Shown here: in pieces, positions 20,325-31,325 of the stretch
How positions within the stretch are numbered: position 1 is the first letter of the stretch
Layout: every line of letters starts with the position of its first letter
NCBI GenBank assembly: GCA_034401795.1
Contig: CM067359.1
Span: 140,071,923 to 140,135,922 of the forward strand
Length of the DNA: 64,000 nucleotides
Source: Chaetoderma sp. LZ-2023a
Lineage: Eukaryota > Mollusca > Caudofoveata > Chaetodermatida > Chaetodermatidae
Direction of reading: 5' to 3'
Translations under genes and position numbers: made by a program
Notes under the pieces: generated by a model
What the model saw: the letters and a program-made list of their open reading frames with translations, nothing else
Database searches by the model: none
Told to the model about the DNA's origin: nothing

Positions 20325-20530
20325 CTGTTGAATATTTTGAAACTAATTTGACTTATGGGAGAAACAGCGCCCAGTCAAATTAGTTCCAAAATATTCAATG
20401 GCTTACCTATATAGTTTTCTGGAAATTGTTAGTCAGTGAGTTCAGAGATCAATCCATCCCAACACGAGCGAGGTGTGGGTGGAGTTTAGCTAGAGATGGG
20501 CGGGGCATAGCTAAAAATAAAATGGTCCAT
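20325..20530. repeat. P1 palindrome with GGGCGGGGC-containing tail
   Basis: Hairpin 20325-20398, then a tail with atcaatccatcccaacacga, gtgggtggagtttagctag and gatgggcggggcatagct. The same hairpin plus tail pairing recurs at 25200-25410 and 27620-27790, and the reverse at 23740-23900, so hairpin and tail are parts of one dispersed repeat. Confidence 0.6.
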
Positions 20531-20581
20531 TGGTTAACATCTGGAAGTTTTCACATTTAACAAAGCACCCTATCTTATATA

Positions 20582-22140
20582 CACCTGTGCAAAAGTTAAG
20601 CACCACCCTATTTTTACGCACATGCGAGGGTATATTCATGTGCTGTGAAGAAAGCAATAGCATAAACATTTATGTACCCATCCATCTTAGTGCAAGAGGT
20701 AATAATGCAACTAGAGGAATGCTGATTATGATGGTGGGGAAACACTGTATGTTTTTGTTTGAACTTGAAAACGAGGCCTGAATATGGTTACGTTGACACA
20801 ACTGACAACTATTGCCCTACAGTTGACACACGTGGCTAGACGGCCATGGACACGACGTCTCATGCTGGTCACCAACCGACTGATACGCCATTGTGGTATT
20901 CGTTGCCATTCAAGATGGAGTGCGTCTGTTAATTCCTGTAGGTTCTGCACAGGAGGATCCCTCCTTCTCACCATGTTTCCCAGAATGTCCCAGATATGCT
21001 CAATAGGGTTCATGTCAGGGCTCCTTGCTGGCCATGGTAGGGTTTCGATGGCATTCTGGCGGAGGTATTCATGCACAGCTCTAGCACGATGTGGTCGGGC
21101 ATTGTCATCCATGAATATAGGGTGGTTCCAGGTGCATGATTTACAAAATGAGGGACCACAACTCTATCCAGTATGGAATCTTGATATCTTTGTCCATTTA
21201 GTGTTCCAGGTACAGTCAACAGATCCAGCTTACAATCAAATGAGATGCACCCCCATATCATAACGGAACCTCCACCAAATGGAACTTCTTCCATGATGTT
21301 ACGTTGGTCGTACGCCGTGCATCTGGACCTCCATACACGAGTTCGACCATCTGTGGCATGAAGCAGGAACCGACTTTCATCGGACCAGTGTACCCGTCTC
21401 CAGGATCTCATGTTCCAGTGTCTTCTTTTGTTGCACCACCTCAGACGCTCCTCTTTGTGGTGTGCAGTGAGGAGAGGACGTCTGACAGGTCTCCTAGCTT
21501 TCATGCCAGCAGCATACAGTCTCCTTTTGACGGTAGACATTGACACTCTATTGCGCGTTTCCCATTGCTGGCTGAGCACTCTGCTGTTGGTGAATGGAGA
21601 TCTCCTAACAAGGCGTACTAGGGCTCGATCATCACGGGCAGTAGTCTTCTTCGGTCTTCCAGATCTAGGCCTGTCCTTCACCTCGTTAGTTTGCCCATGT
21701 TTTGCAATCAAACGACTGATTACAGTATGGTTAATGTTCAGCTGTCTGCCAATCTCTCTGCATGACATATCAGTGGTATGCATGCCTATGATTTGCCATT
21801 TCACACGATCACTTAACCTTCGTCGTGCCATAGCGGTTCACAATCAAGAGCTAATTCTCTCTGTACAAATAAACCACGGTCATGAACACAAAATTCCTAA
21901 TCTTGTTGCCTAAATCTGTATGTAATGTTCTACACCTCAAACTGGACTTTTACATAACTGAACACGTGTGCTGTTTCCCGCCACGCACGGACATCAAGCG
22001 GCGTGAAGTCATGCATGCATGTGCATTTCGTACTTGGAATTATGTCAGCTAACGCGGGGACAAAAAGTATGGCAGCCTAGTTGTACCATCATGTTTCTAC
22101 GTTCTATTGTTTTTGCTGGTGCTTAACTTTTGCACAGGTG
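20582..22140 (-). mobile_element. Tc1-family DNA transposon, 1559 bp
   Basis: Perfect 24-bp terminal inverted repeats, beginning CACCTGTGCAAAAGTTAAGC at each end, and TA on both sides (20580-20581 and 22141-22142), the Tc1/mariner target duplication. It contains a single transposase gene on the - strand. Full length and perfect ends indicate a fairly recent insertion, although the gene has one frameshift. Confidence 0.95.
20726..21831 (-). pseudogene. Tc1-like transposase (DD34E), one frameshift
   Basis: The start is at 21831 (MARRRLSDRVKWQIIG). An N-terminal paired-type helix-turn-helix (SCREIGRQLNINHTVISRL) and the GRPKK basic linker precede the DDE domain: first D in VHWSDESRF, second in MDDNARPHRA, and E 34 residues after the second D in SPDMNPIEHIWD. 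GGGSVMIWGCIS is the usual Tc1 motif. The frame shifts by one base near 21113-21118, between APGTTL and FMDDNA, so the second D and the E are in another frame (ending 20726). The combined length of about 340 residues is standard. Inactive as it stands. Confidence 0.93.
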
Positions 22141-22189
22141 TATATTTCAGGAGAGGTTAAGCATGCTGGAACTAAGCTTGGATACATTG

Positions 22190-22500
22190 TTACATATACC
22201 ATGAGGATTCAGAATCATGATGTTGAGGTCAGAAGGTCAAAGATCAATGTCACTGTGCCATTGGTACAAAATTATAATTTTTCAAAGGGGAGATGAAATG
22301 CTTGTCTGTTGATTTTGTTGTCACGGTCAAATGTCATGGTCATGTTGACCTTGGTACAAGAATAAGTTTCTTATCCATGGCTCAAGTTGCCTGTATACAA
22401 TCACTATGAAACCGTATCCTTGTGAAGATGTCTGATCTGTCTGATGTTGTGGTCACGTTCAAGGATCAAGATCATGCTGACATAGGAATAAAATCAACAT
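22190..22500 (+). repeat. Degenerate GGTCA-rich tract
   Basis: Repeated variants of aaggtcaaagatcaatgtca and ggtcatgttgacctt. It includes a perfect direct repeat of AGGTCA with a 2-base spacer (22226-22239), the DR2 nuclear-receptor arrangement. Such tracts are probably remains of a dispersed tandem repeat. Confidence 0.5.
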
Positions 22501-22679
22501 TTTGTATTAGACCATCATGTTGGAACCAAACTAAGCATTCTAATTCTACCAAATGAAGTTGATCTGAAACGTATTGATGTTTAACCAACAATGATGAAAA
22601 CAGGCGAGACATTATTTAATTCCACAGAATTCTTGTTCATTTTGCAGGGTATATAGGTCGAGGATACTGAATAATTTAC

Positions 22680-22694
22680 AGTGTTATTATTATT

Positions 22695-22725
<31 letters not shown>

Positions 22726-22765
22726 TGATGATGATAGCGATAATAATAACAATAATAATAATGGC
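22680..22765. repeat. AAT/ATG microsatellite
   Basis: (AAT)n, (ATG)4, then (AAT)n and (AAC). Confidence 0.85.
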
Positions 22766-23850
22766 CATTCCCCCCAACTCCCCAAAATATATTAAAATAA
22801 TAAGTTATCAGCCTATTTAAGAAACTATGGAAGTGTTATTAATTTGTCAGTTCTTTATCGCCCAATTTCTGATTTGGCTTCGTTATTAGTTCTAGTATTT
22901 TTAGTTGTCAATGGCAACTATTATACTTGTATGGTGATCAGTCTGTCAAATTTTTTATCTTTCTGACAAAACCACCTGCAAACTATAGGGTGTTGCTCTT
23001 CTTTTTAATAGTGACTCTCAAGTAGTATAAATCAGGTCTGTCGGTAGGTCAGTTATTCGGTCTTAAATTTTTGACATTTCTAACATAGATGCCTAAGTCG
23101 CAACTATAGCATGTGGTACATGTTATTGAATGAATAATACATTAATATAATGATTATGCATATGTTGTGATATTACTACTACTCATCCGATTACTGATAA
23201 TGCAATATATATACGTCATCATCGTTTAGAATTATAATATTATGGAAATACGCCACCAATTTATTGTCATTGTTGTTGTTAATATTTTATCCTATATCGT
23301 GTCATTAAATTATCCTGCCACTATAGTCATCGTTGTTATAATATATGCTCTGTTATGCTTGCACGCGCACTGCTTGCCTGGTTCGGTCGGTCGGTCTGCC
23401 TGCCTGTCTGTCTGTCAGCACCTGTATCTAAAAAACTTCTGATTTGATTTGGCTCAAATTTTAACACAAGGAATGAATCTGGATCTGATAAAATTCAGGA
23501 TTTATTGATCTCCTGGAAACTGCTGGTCCGGTTTTGCTCCAATTTTAACACAAAGGGTGTGACCATATAGTAGGATTCCACAACATGATTCGAAGAAATT
23601 CGGAAAATCGAAAAACATTTTACAATGTGACAATGGCGATGGTCTGCAATCTCTGAGTACTCCTGTTGACTCAGAAATGCAGTGTATGGCGTTATCCAAT
23701 CTGTCACTCATGTATTTGACATTAATGGATGAATTCAGTTTTAGCTATACCCCGCCCATATTTAGTTAAGCTCCACCCACACTTTGCCCGTGTTGGGATC
23801 AATCCATCCCTGAACTTCTTGACTGTCAATTTTGTATATACTATACTGGT
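22766..23850. other. Gene-free stretch
   Basis: No gene seen. A TCTG-rich tract (23390-23420) is followed by two copies of ttttaacacaa(a/g)g, a loose tandem repeat, and by the reverse of the GGGCGGGGC-type tail (23740-23830). Confidence 0.4.
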
Positions 23851-23853
23851 AAG

Positions 23854-23900
23854 CTGTTGAATATTTTGAAACTAATTTGTTAAATTAGTTTCAAAATAAT
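23854..23900. repeat. Compact P1 hairpin
   Basis: attttgaaactaatttgtta joined directly to aattagtttcaaaat: the two arms with almost no loop. Confidence 0.65.
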
Positions 23901-24069
23901 AAATTTTAAATAGTAAAGACAAAATTTGTACAACAACCCTTAGTCCGGCATCAATTAAACATTTGTGACAAACTTAGGTACGTCAGACGTAATTGATTGT
24001 GACGTCATCCTACACGTCATATAGTTGATTATGACATCATATGGTTGATTGAGAAACTGGAATCCTCCA

Positions 24070-24250
24070 TTAACCCTTAGCACTCTGGTGTCAATATTCT
24101 ATCTTCTACTGTGTCATTAGCAAAAAACTAATGTACATTTTTCATCAATTTTGGTGGAAGATGTTGCTGTCTACGACAGCACCATCTTCCACCAAATTTG
24201 TTGAAAAATAAACACCAGTTCATCTTTTACTTTAATTTGAAAATTACACC
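24070..24250. repeat. P3 palindromic miniature element
   Basis: TTAACCCTTAGCACTCTGGT, then arms acatttttcatcaattttgg and aaatttgttgaaaaataaac around gctgtctacgacagca. The right end is diverged. Confidence 0.65.
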
Positions 24251-24420
24251 TTACCTATAAAATATAGTTACCTTAATATTGGGATTCTGGGTATTCAGGG
24301 TTCAATCGATCCCATCACGAGCAAAGTGTAGGCGGAGTATAGCTAGAAATGTGTTGGGAATAGCTAGCAATTGAGCCACTATTGTTCGTCCAAGAATGTG
24401 ATTATAAATATGCTAGAAGT

Positions 24421-24878
24421 TAGGCTTGTGCGATTATTGCCTTGAGTGATGGTCATCGATTATTAAAAAATAATCCTGATTACTCGATTAATCAGCTTGG
24501 ATACAAATTACCATGACATAACAACAAAAGAATATCAATGATGAAAATTGGAATGGTGAGTAGAAAAGTCCATTTGCAGGGCACGACAAGACTATTTTTG
24601 AAAAGGTATCACTAGAATACCTGACTCGATTCTCGAGCCAGGCATTCCAGTAATACATTTTCAAAAATAGTCTTCTCTTGCCCTGCAAATGGGCATACAT
24701 TCACTAAGCAAAATGTCATTTTTCATGACCGATCGCATTGAAATGTAATTGAAAGTTAGTTTTTGAAATATGTTATGCAATAGAAAATATTTTCGATTAT
24801 ATAGTTTTTAATCATATAAATTCACAATTTAAAATATAATCGCGATTTTCGATTTAATCATGTAATCGAGCAAGCCTA
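24421..24878. mobile_element. hAT-like miniature element, 458 bp, with nested P2 hairpin
   Basis: Starts TAGGCTTGTGCGATTATTG and ends with the complement of TAGGCTTGCTCGATTACAT. The flanks CTAGAAGT and CTATAACT agree at 6 of 8 positions, a decayed 8-bp duplication. Same family as 3513-4602 and 4738-5385. A P2 hairpin sits at 24568-24695. Confidence 0.75.
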
Positions 24879-25199
24879 CTATAACTTACAAATAATTGTG
24901 GCTATTTACAATCGATAGTATGCCTTTAATGATCAAGTCAGCCCAAACTGTCCTCTCCGGTGGTCATGACATATGTCCATTTGCAGGGCAAGAGAATGCT
25001 ATGTTTTACACTTTAACACTCGAACTCACTGGCTTCGTTATCGAGCTAGCCATAGAGGGATCCAATCTGTTGCTCAAGTATCTGGTCATATTCAATAACG
25101 TCATTAGTTTGTTGATGTCATGCTAATGACCTCATAATCATAAGCTTCGTTCATCAGAAAATTCCATGAATTATATGTCTGATGAATTTACAACTTCAG

Positions 25200-25410
25200 T
25201 TGAATATGTTGAGACTAATTTGACTGGGAACTGTTGCTGCGTATGGCAGCACCAGTCCCCAGTTAAATTAGTTTCAAAATATTCAACGACTTATTTGTAT
25301 ATTTACCTTGAAATATGTATTCTGGTAATTCAGGGTTCAAAGTAATCGATTCCAACAAATGTAGGAAGTGGGCGGAGCTTTAGTAGAAATGGGCGGGGCA
25401 TAGCCAGAAA
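25200..25410. repeat. P1 hairpin plus GGGCGGGGC tail
   Basis: Hairpin 25200-25287 with arms gagactaatttgactgggaa and agttaaattagtttc, followed by the tail with gtgggcggagctttagtag and gggcggggcatagcc. Confidence 0.65.
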
Positions 25411-25554
25411 TTAAAATAAATAGTCTTCTTTTGACTGGCTCATACAAGACAAGACAACTGTAGAAACCGTTTTTGGCAAATTTCACCAGTATGTGTTAAA
25501 TGCCTGGTCACTGCAAGTCACTACACAATAATTTCAATGGGGAATAACACTCGC

Positions 25555-25648
25555 ATGCTGTATATTTTGAAAACAATTTGACTGAAAGTTGATGGTGTCT
25601 TAGCCACCAACAGCTTTCAGTCAGATTGTTTTCCAAATATTCAGCATA
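25555..25648. repeat. P1-type hairpin with long stem
   Basis: gcatgctgtatattttgaaa pairs with the complement of tccaaatattcagcat. The centre is ttgatggtgtcttagccacc, so the stem spans nearly the whole 94 bases. Confidence 0.7.
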
Positions 25649-25845
25649 TCAAGAGTTAAACCGAATGGAAAATGTAGTGTGCACAAATTCAGAAGGTAGT
25701 GTGAATACATCAAGGCATGAGATCAAGGCTCGACATCTTGTTCAAGAGATTTATCAGACCGAGTACCCTCTGTAGAGTGACTGTGGACTGAAAATTTGTG
25801 TTCTAAACTAGATGACGCTATAGCCTGAAACAGTGTTGCCATGTA

Positions 25846-25869
25846 CACACGCACGCACGCACGCACGCA

Positions 25870-25900
<31 letters not shown>

Positions 25901-25902
25901 CG
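25846..25902. repeat. (CACG)n/(CA)n microsatellite
   Basis: cacgcacgcacg followed by (CA)n. Confidence 0.9.
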
Positions 25903-26178
25903 TAGTTGAAATCACAATGCACTGATAATTTGAAAGTGTCGCTGATAGTGTTGGCTTGTAGTTAAATAATTTCATCTTTTAGCAAGCTCTATTTAAACAG
26001 AAACTCATTGCATTGCCAATGTTGATTGTGTCAATATTTGTGCACTTTCATTTAAACATTAACTACACTTCGTAAAGTTTCATTAGTTGCCATGGTGACA
26101 TCATGTTTGTCATCACCATGCCGACTTGTACCTGTGTGATTTTATTTAATTATGTGAATGTATCTGTCTGTGTGTCTG

Positions 26179-26338
26179 TTACGCCTTACCACTCTGAGCT
26201 CAATATTCTCTCTTTTACTGTGCCAATAACAAAGAAAGACAGCAACATCGTCCACCAAATTTGTGGAAAATGAACACTAGATCATCTTTTAATTGAATTT
26301 GAAAATTAGAATTTTTACATCAGATTAATAAGGGTTAA
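26179..26338. repeat. P3 palindromic miniature element between TTAC and TTAA
   Basis: TTACGCCTTACCACTCTGAG at the left, ATTAATAAGGGTTAA at the right. The centre carries aacatcgtccaccaaatttg. Confidence 0.6.
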
Positions 26339-26339
26339 G

Positions 26340-26466
26340 CACACACACACATGTGCATATCTTATTAATTGTGAAAGCCCACAACCTACACTAATGCATT
26401 GCATATCACACACGCACACACACACACACACGCATGCACACACCACCCAGCCCCCCCCCCCCCCCA
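26340..26466. repeat. CA-rich repeat ending in poly-C
   Basis: Two CA tracts and a run of C at about 26450-26464. Confidence 0.85.
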
Positions 26467-26601
26467 TGCATGTTTGTTACAGCCATGTGAGAGTACCCGT
26501 TGTTTTACATAATACAGCCAGCAGCAGCAGTAGTATTCTGTGTGTACTGGCACTGACATGCTATTATAAGTCAGCTTGTTTGTCTTTCTCCGAATATTTA
26601 A

Positions 26602-26804
26602 CCCTTTCACTGATGAGTTCCCCATATTTTATTTTCAATGCTACCATACAGGAAAACTGTTGAATATTTTGAAATTGATTTAACTGGAAGCCATTCCTGC
26701 CTAAGTCAGCAATGACTTCCAGTCAAATTAATTTCAAAATATTCAAAAGAATAAGTTTTATATCGTAAAGAATGTACTTTTTCAGGGATTTGTCAGTGAA
26801 AGGG
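26602..26804. mobile_element. piggyBac-like miniature element, 203 bp, intact ends
   Basis: Perfect 12-bp inverted termini CCCTTTCACTGA...TCAGTGAAAGGG, flanked on both sides by TTAA (26598-26601 and 26805-26808). TTAA duplication with a CCC...GGG terminus is the piggyBac signature. A P1-type hairpin (26656-26744) fills the centre. No coding capacity. Confidence 0.88.
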
Positions 26805-27110
26805 TTAATGGTCAAGAAAAACCTAATTTATGATTTGTGTTACTCATTTGTAGGCCAAGAGAATAGTATTTTTGAAAGTATATCACTGGAATGACTGGCT
26901 GGGTTAGTGGTTGCGAGTGAGTGCGTATGTATGTATGTCTCACATCTGCTTTTGCGCTCTTGTTGCCAGTGCACTTGATTTGACCCTATGACCTAAAGAT
27001 TTAGCCATTTGTGTTGAAACTCAAGATTTTGTGTAGCCATCAACAATATGAATGAATGTGCCAAATTTGATAATTTGATAATTCGACTTTCTTCAGGAAA
27101 TATGCTATGG

Positions 27111-27260
27111 ACTGACAGACAGACAGACAGACAGACAGATAGACTGGCAGGCAGGTGGGTAGACACACAGGTGGACGGATGGACTGGCGGTGGGCATGCA
27201 GGCAGACAGCAATGTGAACAGACAGAAAAACAGACAGGCAGACAGACCCTAGTCTTTAGT
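27111..27260. repeat. (GACA)n-derived tetranucleotide tract
   Basis: gacagacagacagacagaca followed by degenerate caggcaggtgg and gacagaca words. The complementary (CTGT/CTGC) tract lies at 27384-27456. Confidence 0.85.
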
Positions 27261-27383
27261 GAAATGAGTAAATATGTAAAAAAGTAATAGTACTGTGGCC
27301 ATTCAAGAACATAAGATACAGGAACACAGGCCTGTTTTATATCCATCTATTTTAACTCACCTGGGTGAACTTAAAGAATTACA

Positions 27384-27456
27384 TCTGTCTGTCTCTGTCT
27401 GTCTGTCTGTCTGCCTGCCTGCCTGCCTGCCTGTCAGCCAGCCTGCCGGCCTGTCT
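27384..27456. repeat. (CTGT)n/(CTGC)n tetranucleotide tract
   Basis: ctgtctgtctgtctgtctgc, then tgcctgcctgcctgcc. It is inverted relative to the 27111 tract, 124 bases away. Confidence 0.85.
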
Positions 27457-27619
27457 ACCCACTTGATGAAAGTGAACTTTGTTAAATCTGAAGCCCAGTC
27501 TTTGGTAATTTTTCTAAAATCTTGTAACCAGTGTGGAAGGTAATATTTTCGTGGCACATTTCGTCATATCTTGAGCTATTAACGTCTAGTTTTGAGGTTG
27601 GATACATTTCCGGCAGCAA

Positions 27620-27919
27620 CAGCACCCAGTCAAATTAGTTTCAAAATATTTAACAGCTTAGCTGTATAGTTTTCTGGAAAGTGAGATTCAGAGAGTGCAT
27701 GGATCGATGAATCCCAACACTCGCAAAGCGTGGGTAGAGTTTAGCTAGAGTTGAGCGTGGCAGAGCTAAAAACTGGATTGATCCATTGGGATGGCTTTAT
27801 ATAGTGTGAATACTGATTTCTCAGAATCCCAATTTCAAGGTATTACAGGTACCCTGTTGAATATGTTGAAACTAATTTGACTGGGTGCCGTTGTTGCCTA
27901 ACGGCGCCCAGTCAAATTA
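27620..27919. repeat. P1 copies flanking DIRS-3, left side
   Basis: Right half of a P1 element (27620-27660) with its GGGCGGGGC-type tail, then a P1 hairpin (27855-27919) that stops at cagtcaaatta. The missing ttcaaa half resumes at 35981, so DIRS-3 is inserted inside the right arm of this hairpin. Confidence 0.75.
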
Positions 27920-28030
27920 TTAGACTAGACTAGGCTTACCTGCAAGGTCAGGTGAAGTATAATCATAATTATACCTTAATCAAATTATGTAGTATTCAAT
28001 GAGAGAGAATGCGCATGCGCGTGAAGGCCA
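27920..28030 (+). repeat. DIRS-3 terminal inverted repeat, 3' end of element
   Basis: The stretch with caatgagagagaatgcgcat and gcgcgtgaaggcc is the reverse complement, with few mismatches, of about 35915-35980. The outermost 45 bases (from ttagactagactaggcttac) are found only at this end and in the internal complementary region. Confidence 0.85.
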
Positions 28031-28119
28031 TATTTCGAAGCTGACTAAATTCATTTGTATTAAGAAAGGGTGGGTCCATTGTAATTTCTTCTAAAGCCTC
28101 ATGTTCCCAACTGGGTGGC

Positions 28120-28215
28120 CATTGAATACTACGTAATTTGATTGAGGTATAATTATGCCTTGCGGGTAAGCCTCGTGTAATCTAATAACTATACCATCAA
28201 TCAAATTCCTTGTAT
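28120..28215 (-). repeat. DIRS-3 internal complementary region
   Basis: 28120-28172 (attgaatactacgtaatttg, gcgggtaagcct) is the reverse complement of the left terminus. 28187-28215 (ataccatcaatcaaattcct) is the reverse complement of the right terminus. The two are joined head to head at taatctaataac. This is the circle-junction template expected of DIRS elements and it independently fixes both ends of the element. Confidence 0.85.
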
Positions 28216-28469
28216 TCCATGAGAGTTCAAAGAACAGATGAATTTAGTCCAACTCATGTCAAATATTGAGCCATAATATGAGTTTACTCACCGGAGTAAG
28301 GAAAATATTTCCAGATCCAAGGGCAACTCCAATTCATACCTGAGATCCCAGTCCCGGCAGACACGCCCTCGAAACAAGTCCAGTGAGTGTTGCAAATCCA
28401 CACCTAATGTATCTAATGATACAATTTTCCCCGCATAGTATAATTTACCAGTTTAAGTGCATCCAGCAT

Positions 28470-28900
28470 CTATATTGATGATAACACACTATTCGCAAAT
28501 TGAAATTGGTCTCGACACAATGGTCTGTTATAGAATTTTGCAAATGTCTGCGCGTTAGACCATCCCGCTGTGTTCATAATGGTCTGAATGTCTACATCTC
28601 TCCGAGCAGCCGCTGAGGTAGAGGCCGATCTACAGCTGTGAGGCTTAAAGAGCTCTACGTTTATACCTGCAGCCTTCATGATGGTCTTAATCCAATGCGC
28701 AATGGTGTCTTTTAACACTTCAGTACACGGCTTTATAGTGCTCACACAGAGCTTTGAAGAAGACTGTAAACTTGCGGTTCTCTGAATGTATACCTCCAAA
28801 ATGTTATAAACAAAGCCGAATATCTGCTGGGTATTTCGATACTACAAGTTGTTGATTAAAGTTGGGTCTTGCGTGTTGGAAATTACCGACCAAATGGAAA
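28470..28900 (-). pseudogene. DIRS-3 tyrosine recombinase region (fossil)
   Basis: The C-terminal catalytic half is visible: FKPHSCRSASTSAAARRDVD with the H-x-x-R box, then IMNTAGWSNAQTFAKFYNRP with the G-W and the tyrosine region, ending at a stop at 28470. This resembles recombinases of DIRS elements known from cnidarians and other invertebrates. Confidence 0.85.
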
Positions 28901-28904
28901 ATAA

Positions 28905-29640
28905 ACTCATCATCACCTTTTGTCATATTGTCCAAATTCAATAGAAAAAGTTAGACACCTCTGCGCCGTGGTCAAAGCCAAAAGCATCACGAGCCTTAAT
29001 GCTAGATCATAGAGAGAGAAAAATACTGCCAAAGGTTGCTTTCTAAAATGGTTTAGCACTAAGTTGATGTCCCATGTATCCATATATCTAGGCTGAGGGG
29101 GCTTACTTTTATATACCCCTTTAACAAAATTCCAATTTATAGTAAATGCATCAACAAACAGTGCCTCTGGATCAGGCCCCTGTGAAACAAAGGGTTTTAG
29201 TTTGTAACCTAAGCGGCTTGCAAAAAGGTCTATGTTGTAATCAAATGATAATTTCTGCAAAATGTTTCGAAAAACCTCATTACAAAGTGTCCACTCTGTC
29301 CTATCGTTGAAAATTCTAGATTTCAGATCTGCTTCAATATTATCAATCCCAGGGATAAAACTAGCAGTTAGAAAGATGTCCAGCTTCATACACCAGAACC
29401 ATATATCTTTTGCTATCAGGTGACATCTATGGGATTTAGTCCCTCCCATATGGTTTACGTATGGCACTGCTGTAGAGTTATCAATTCTAACTAGTACATG
29501 CTTATTGTGATCATTAATTAGGGACCGTAGACCAAAAAGAACAGCTCTTAATTCTAGTACATTAATGTGCTCTGCCGCCTCATCTGAACTCCATTGTCCC
29601 CCGGTCTGTTGACTTTGAACTACTGCCCCCAACCTTCCTT
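28905..29640 (-). pseudogene. DIRS-3 RNase H and methyltransferase-like region (fossil)
   Basis: HINVLELRAVLFGLRS (catalytic E), VRIDNSTAVPYVNHMGG (catalytic D) and SFIPGIDNIEADLKSR at the end of RNase H. The following YNIDLFASRLGYKLKPFVS...DPEALFVDAFTINW is the methyltransferase-like stretch. Confidence 0.88.
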
Positions 29641-29799
29641 AGATGCATCCGTAGTAATCAAAATATCTGGAACGGTTAATGTCAGATCATTCTTCATCGA
29701 TGTCCAACAGTTTATCCACCATCTTCTCTCTACACCAGCTTCAGTCGAAAGAGAAATAGGACCGTCATAATTTCCCTTATTCCGCTGTAATGCACTTAT

Positions 29800-30700
29800 C
29801 TTATTCATTTCCAACTCCTTATAAAAAAAATAGGTCAAAACTTGACAGCTGGGAAAGATGACACCATTAAACCTATCAGTTGAAAAACGTCCCTAACAGT
29901 TAGATTCGTATCTTCCAAGACTGATCTGCACCTGACTTATTTTCCCCACTTTCTTGTCTGTTAAAGCTATCGTCATATCTACTGAATGTATGACAAAGCC
30001 TAAATGTTGAATATTCTGTACATGAGTTAGGACAGATTTTTCCTCATTCACCATAAAACCGAGTGATTGAAAAAGCTTCATTGTCTCCCTAATATTAGAA
30101 AGGCACTTCAAAAGAATCTCCCATCACAAATGAGTCATCAATATATCCAGATGAAACAAACACTCTTTGCCTAAGAGAAGCATAAACTGGTTTCAGCAAT
30201 TTTGTAAATAGCCTGGGACGACTCGATAAACCATTAGGAACTGAAGTGAATTGATATTTTTGTGCTCTCTAGAAAAATCTGAGGAATTTTCTATCACTTA
30301 CCGCAATGGGGACAGTAGTAGGCGTCGTGCAAATCCATAGAGGCCATGAAACAATTCTTAGAAACCAAATTAACAATAAAGCTGATACCGTCCATCTTAA
30401 AATGTTGATGAGTAATGTTCTCATTCCGATGTTTCAAATTCAGAATAACTCTGTAGCTATCATCTTTCTTCCTTCTAGTAAATAAATTGGAGATAAACTC
30501 CTCTTTACAGGGATCAGCAATCGCAATTATGCCAGAAACCAGAAATCACTCAATTTCACTGTCAATAACCGTAGTCTGCTGAATTAAATCTAATAGGGTT
30601 TGGAGGACAAAACTGGAGAGGGACATTGTCAAATTCAATTTTGTATCCTAAAACAATTTGCAAGATAACTTGATCAGAGGTAATATTCTTCCATACATGG
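29800..30700 (-). pseudogene. DIRS-3 reverse transcriptase region (fossil)
   Basis: Read on the - strand. The polymerase box YIDDSFVMGDS lies near 30120-30155 and SLGFMVNEEKSVLTH with QHLGFVIHS (motifs D/E) lies at about 29960-30060. The upstream fingers region is near 30400-30600. Confidence 0.8.
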
Positions 30701-31301
30701 AAAAAATGTTAAATCTTGCAGCTTTAAAATTATCCAAATCATAATCCTGTACATGAATTGACGAAACATCTACCTGATTCCTTATTTCTGGTTCTGACAT
30801 CGGCGAAATGCTTCCTGGCGATTGTTCCCTCGAACATTCAGGTTGCTGCCTCGGGAAGCAGGCCTGTTGTACCTCTGGTTCTGGCTTTGCTGCCCCCCCC
30901 CACCCGAAACCTCCTAAAAACGTTTCCAAACGTTATTTGGTCTATAAATAGGTTGCTGCGGGTACCTATTTTGTCCGGCATAAGGGTAGTAACGATTTGT
31001 TTGCAGGTTTGCTTGCTGCCGATACTGAAATCTCCGAAACTTCCCTCCAAATCTGTCACCGGATCCAACTTTCTGAATTAATTTATTTGACTTGTCGATA
31101 GACTATGTCTTCTGCCAAATTGTTCCCGTACAAATGAGTTGTCAAGGCAATCTTCTTAGTCTTCAATAGCCAAAATGTATCATTTAGATCGGGTTGAATG
31201 AGCAATCCGCGCCGCAAATTTAGCTCCACGTTCGTGTGAAAAAGTAAAGCACAGGCATCAATCGAAGTTGTCAACAAATCAGCCATCTTGGCTGCCGACA
31301 A
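30700..31301 (-). pseudogene. DIRS-3 gag, C-terminal part (fossil)
   Basis: DLNDTFWLLKTKKIALTTHL is followed by a Q/R/Y-rich basic region (RFQYRQQANLQTNRYYPY) between 30900 and 31080, the usual RNA-binding tail of DIRS gag. Confidence 0.7.
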
Positions 31302-31325
31302 AGTCTCGCCACTCCGAGTGGCTTG

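Noticed and set aside
21304-21913. + strand frames of 79 and 167 codons
   Set aside because: Shadows of the - strand Tc1 transposase.
26386-26663. Short frames with His/Thr or Cys/Val runs
   Set aside because: Translations of the CA repeat and a miniature element.
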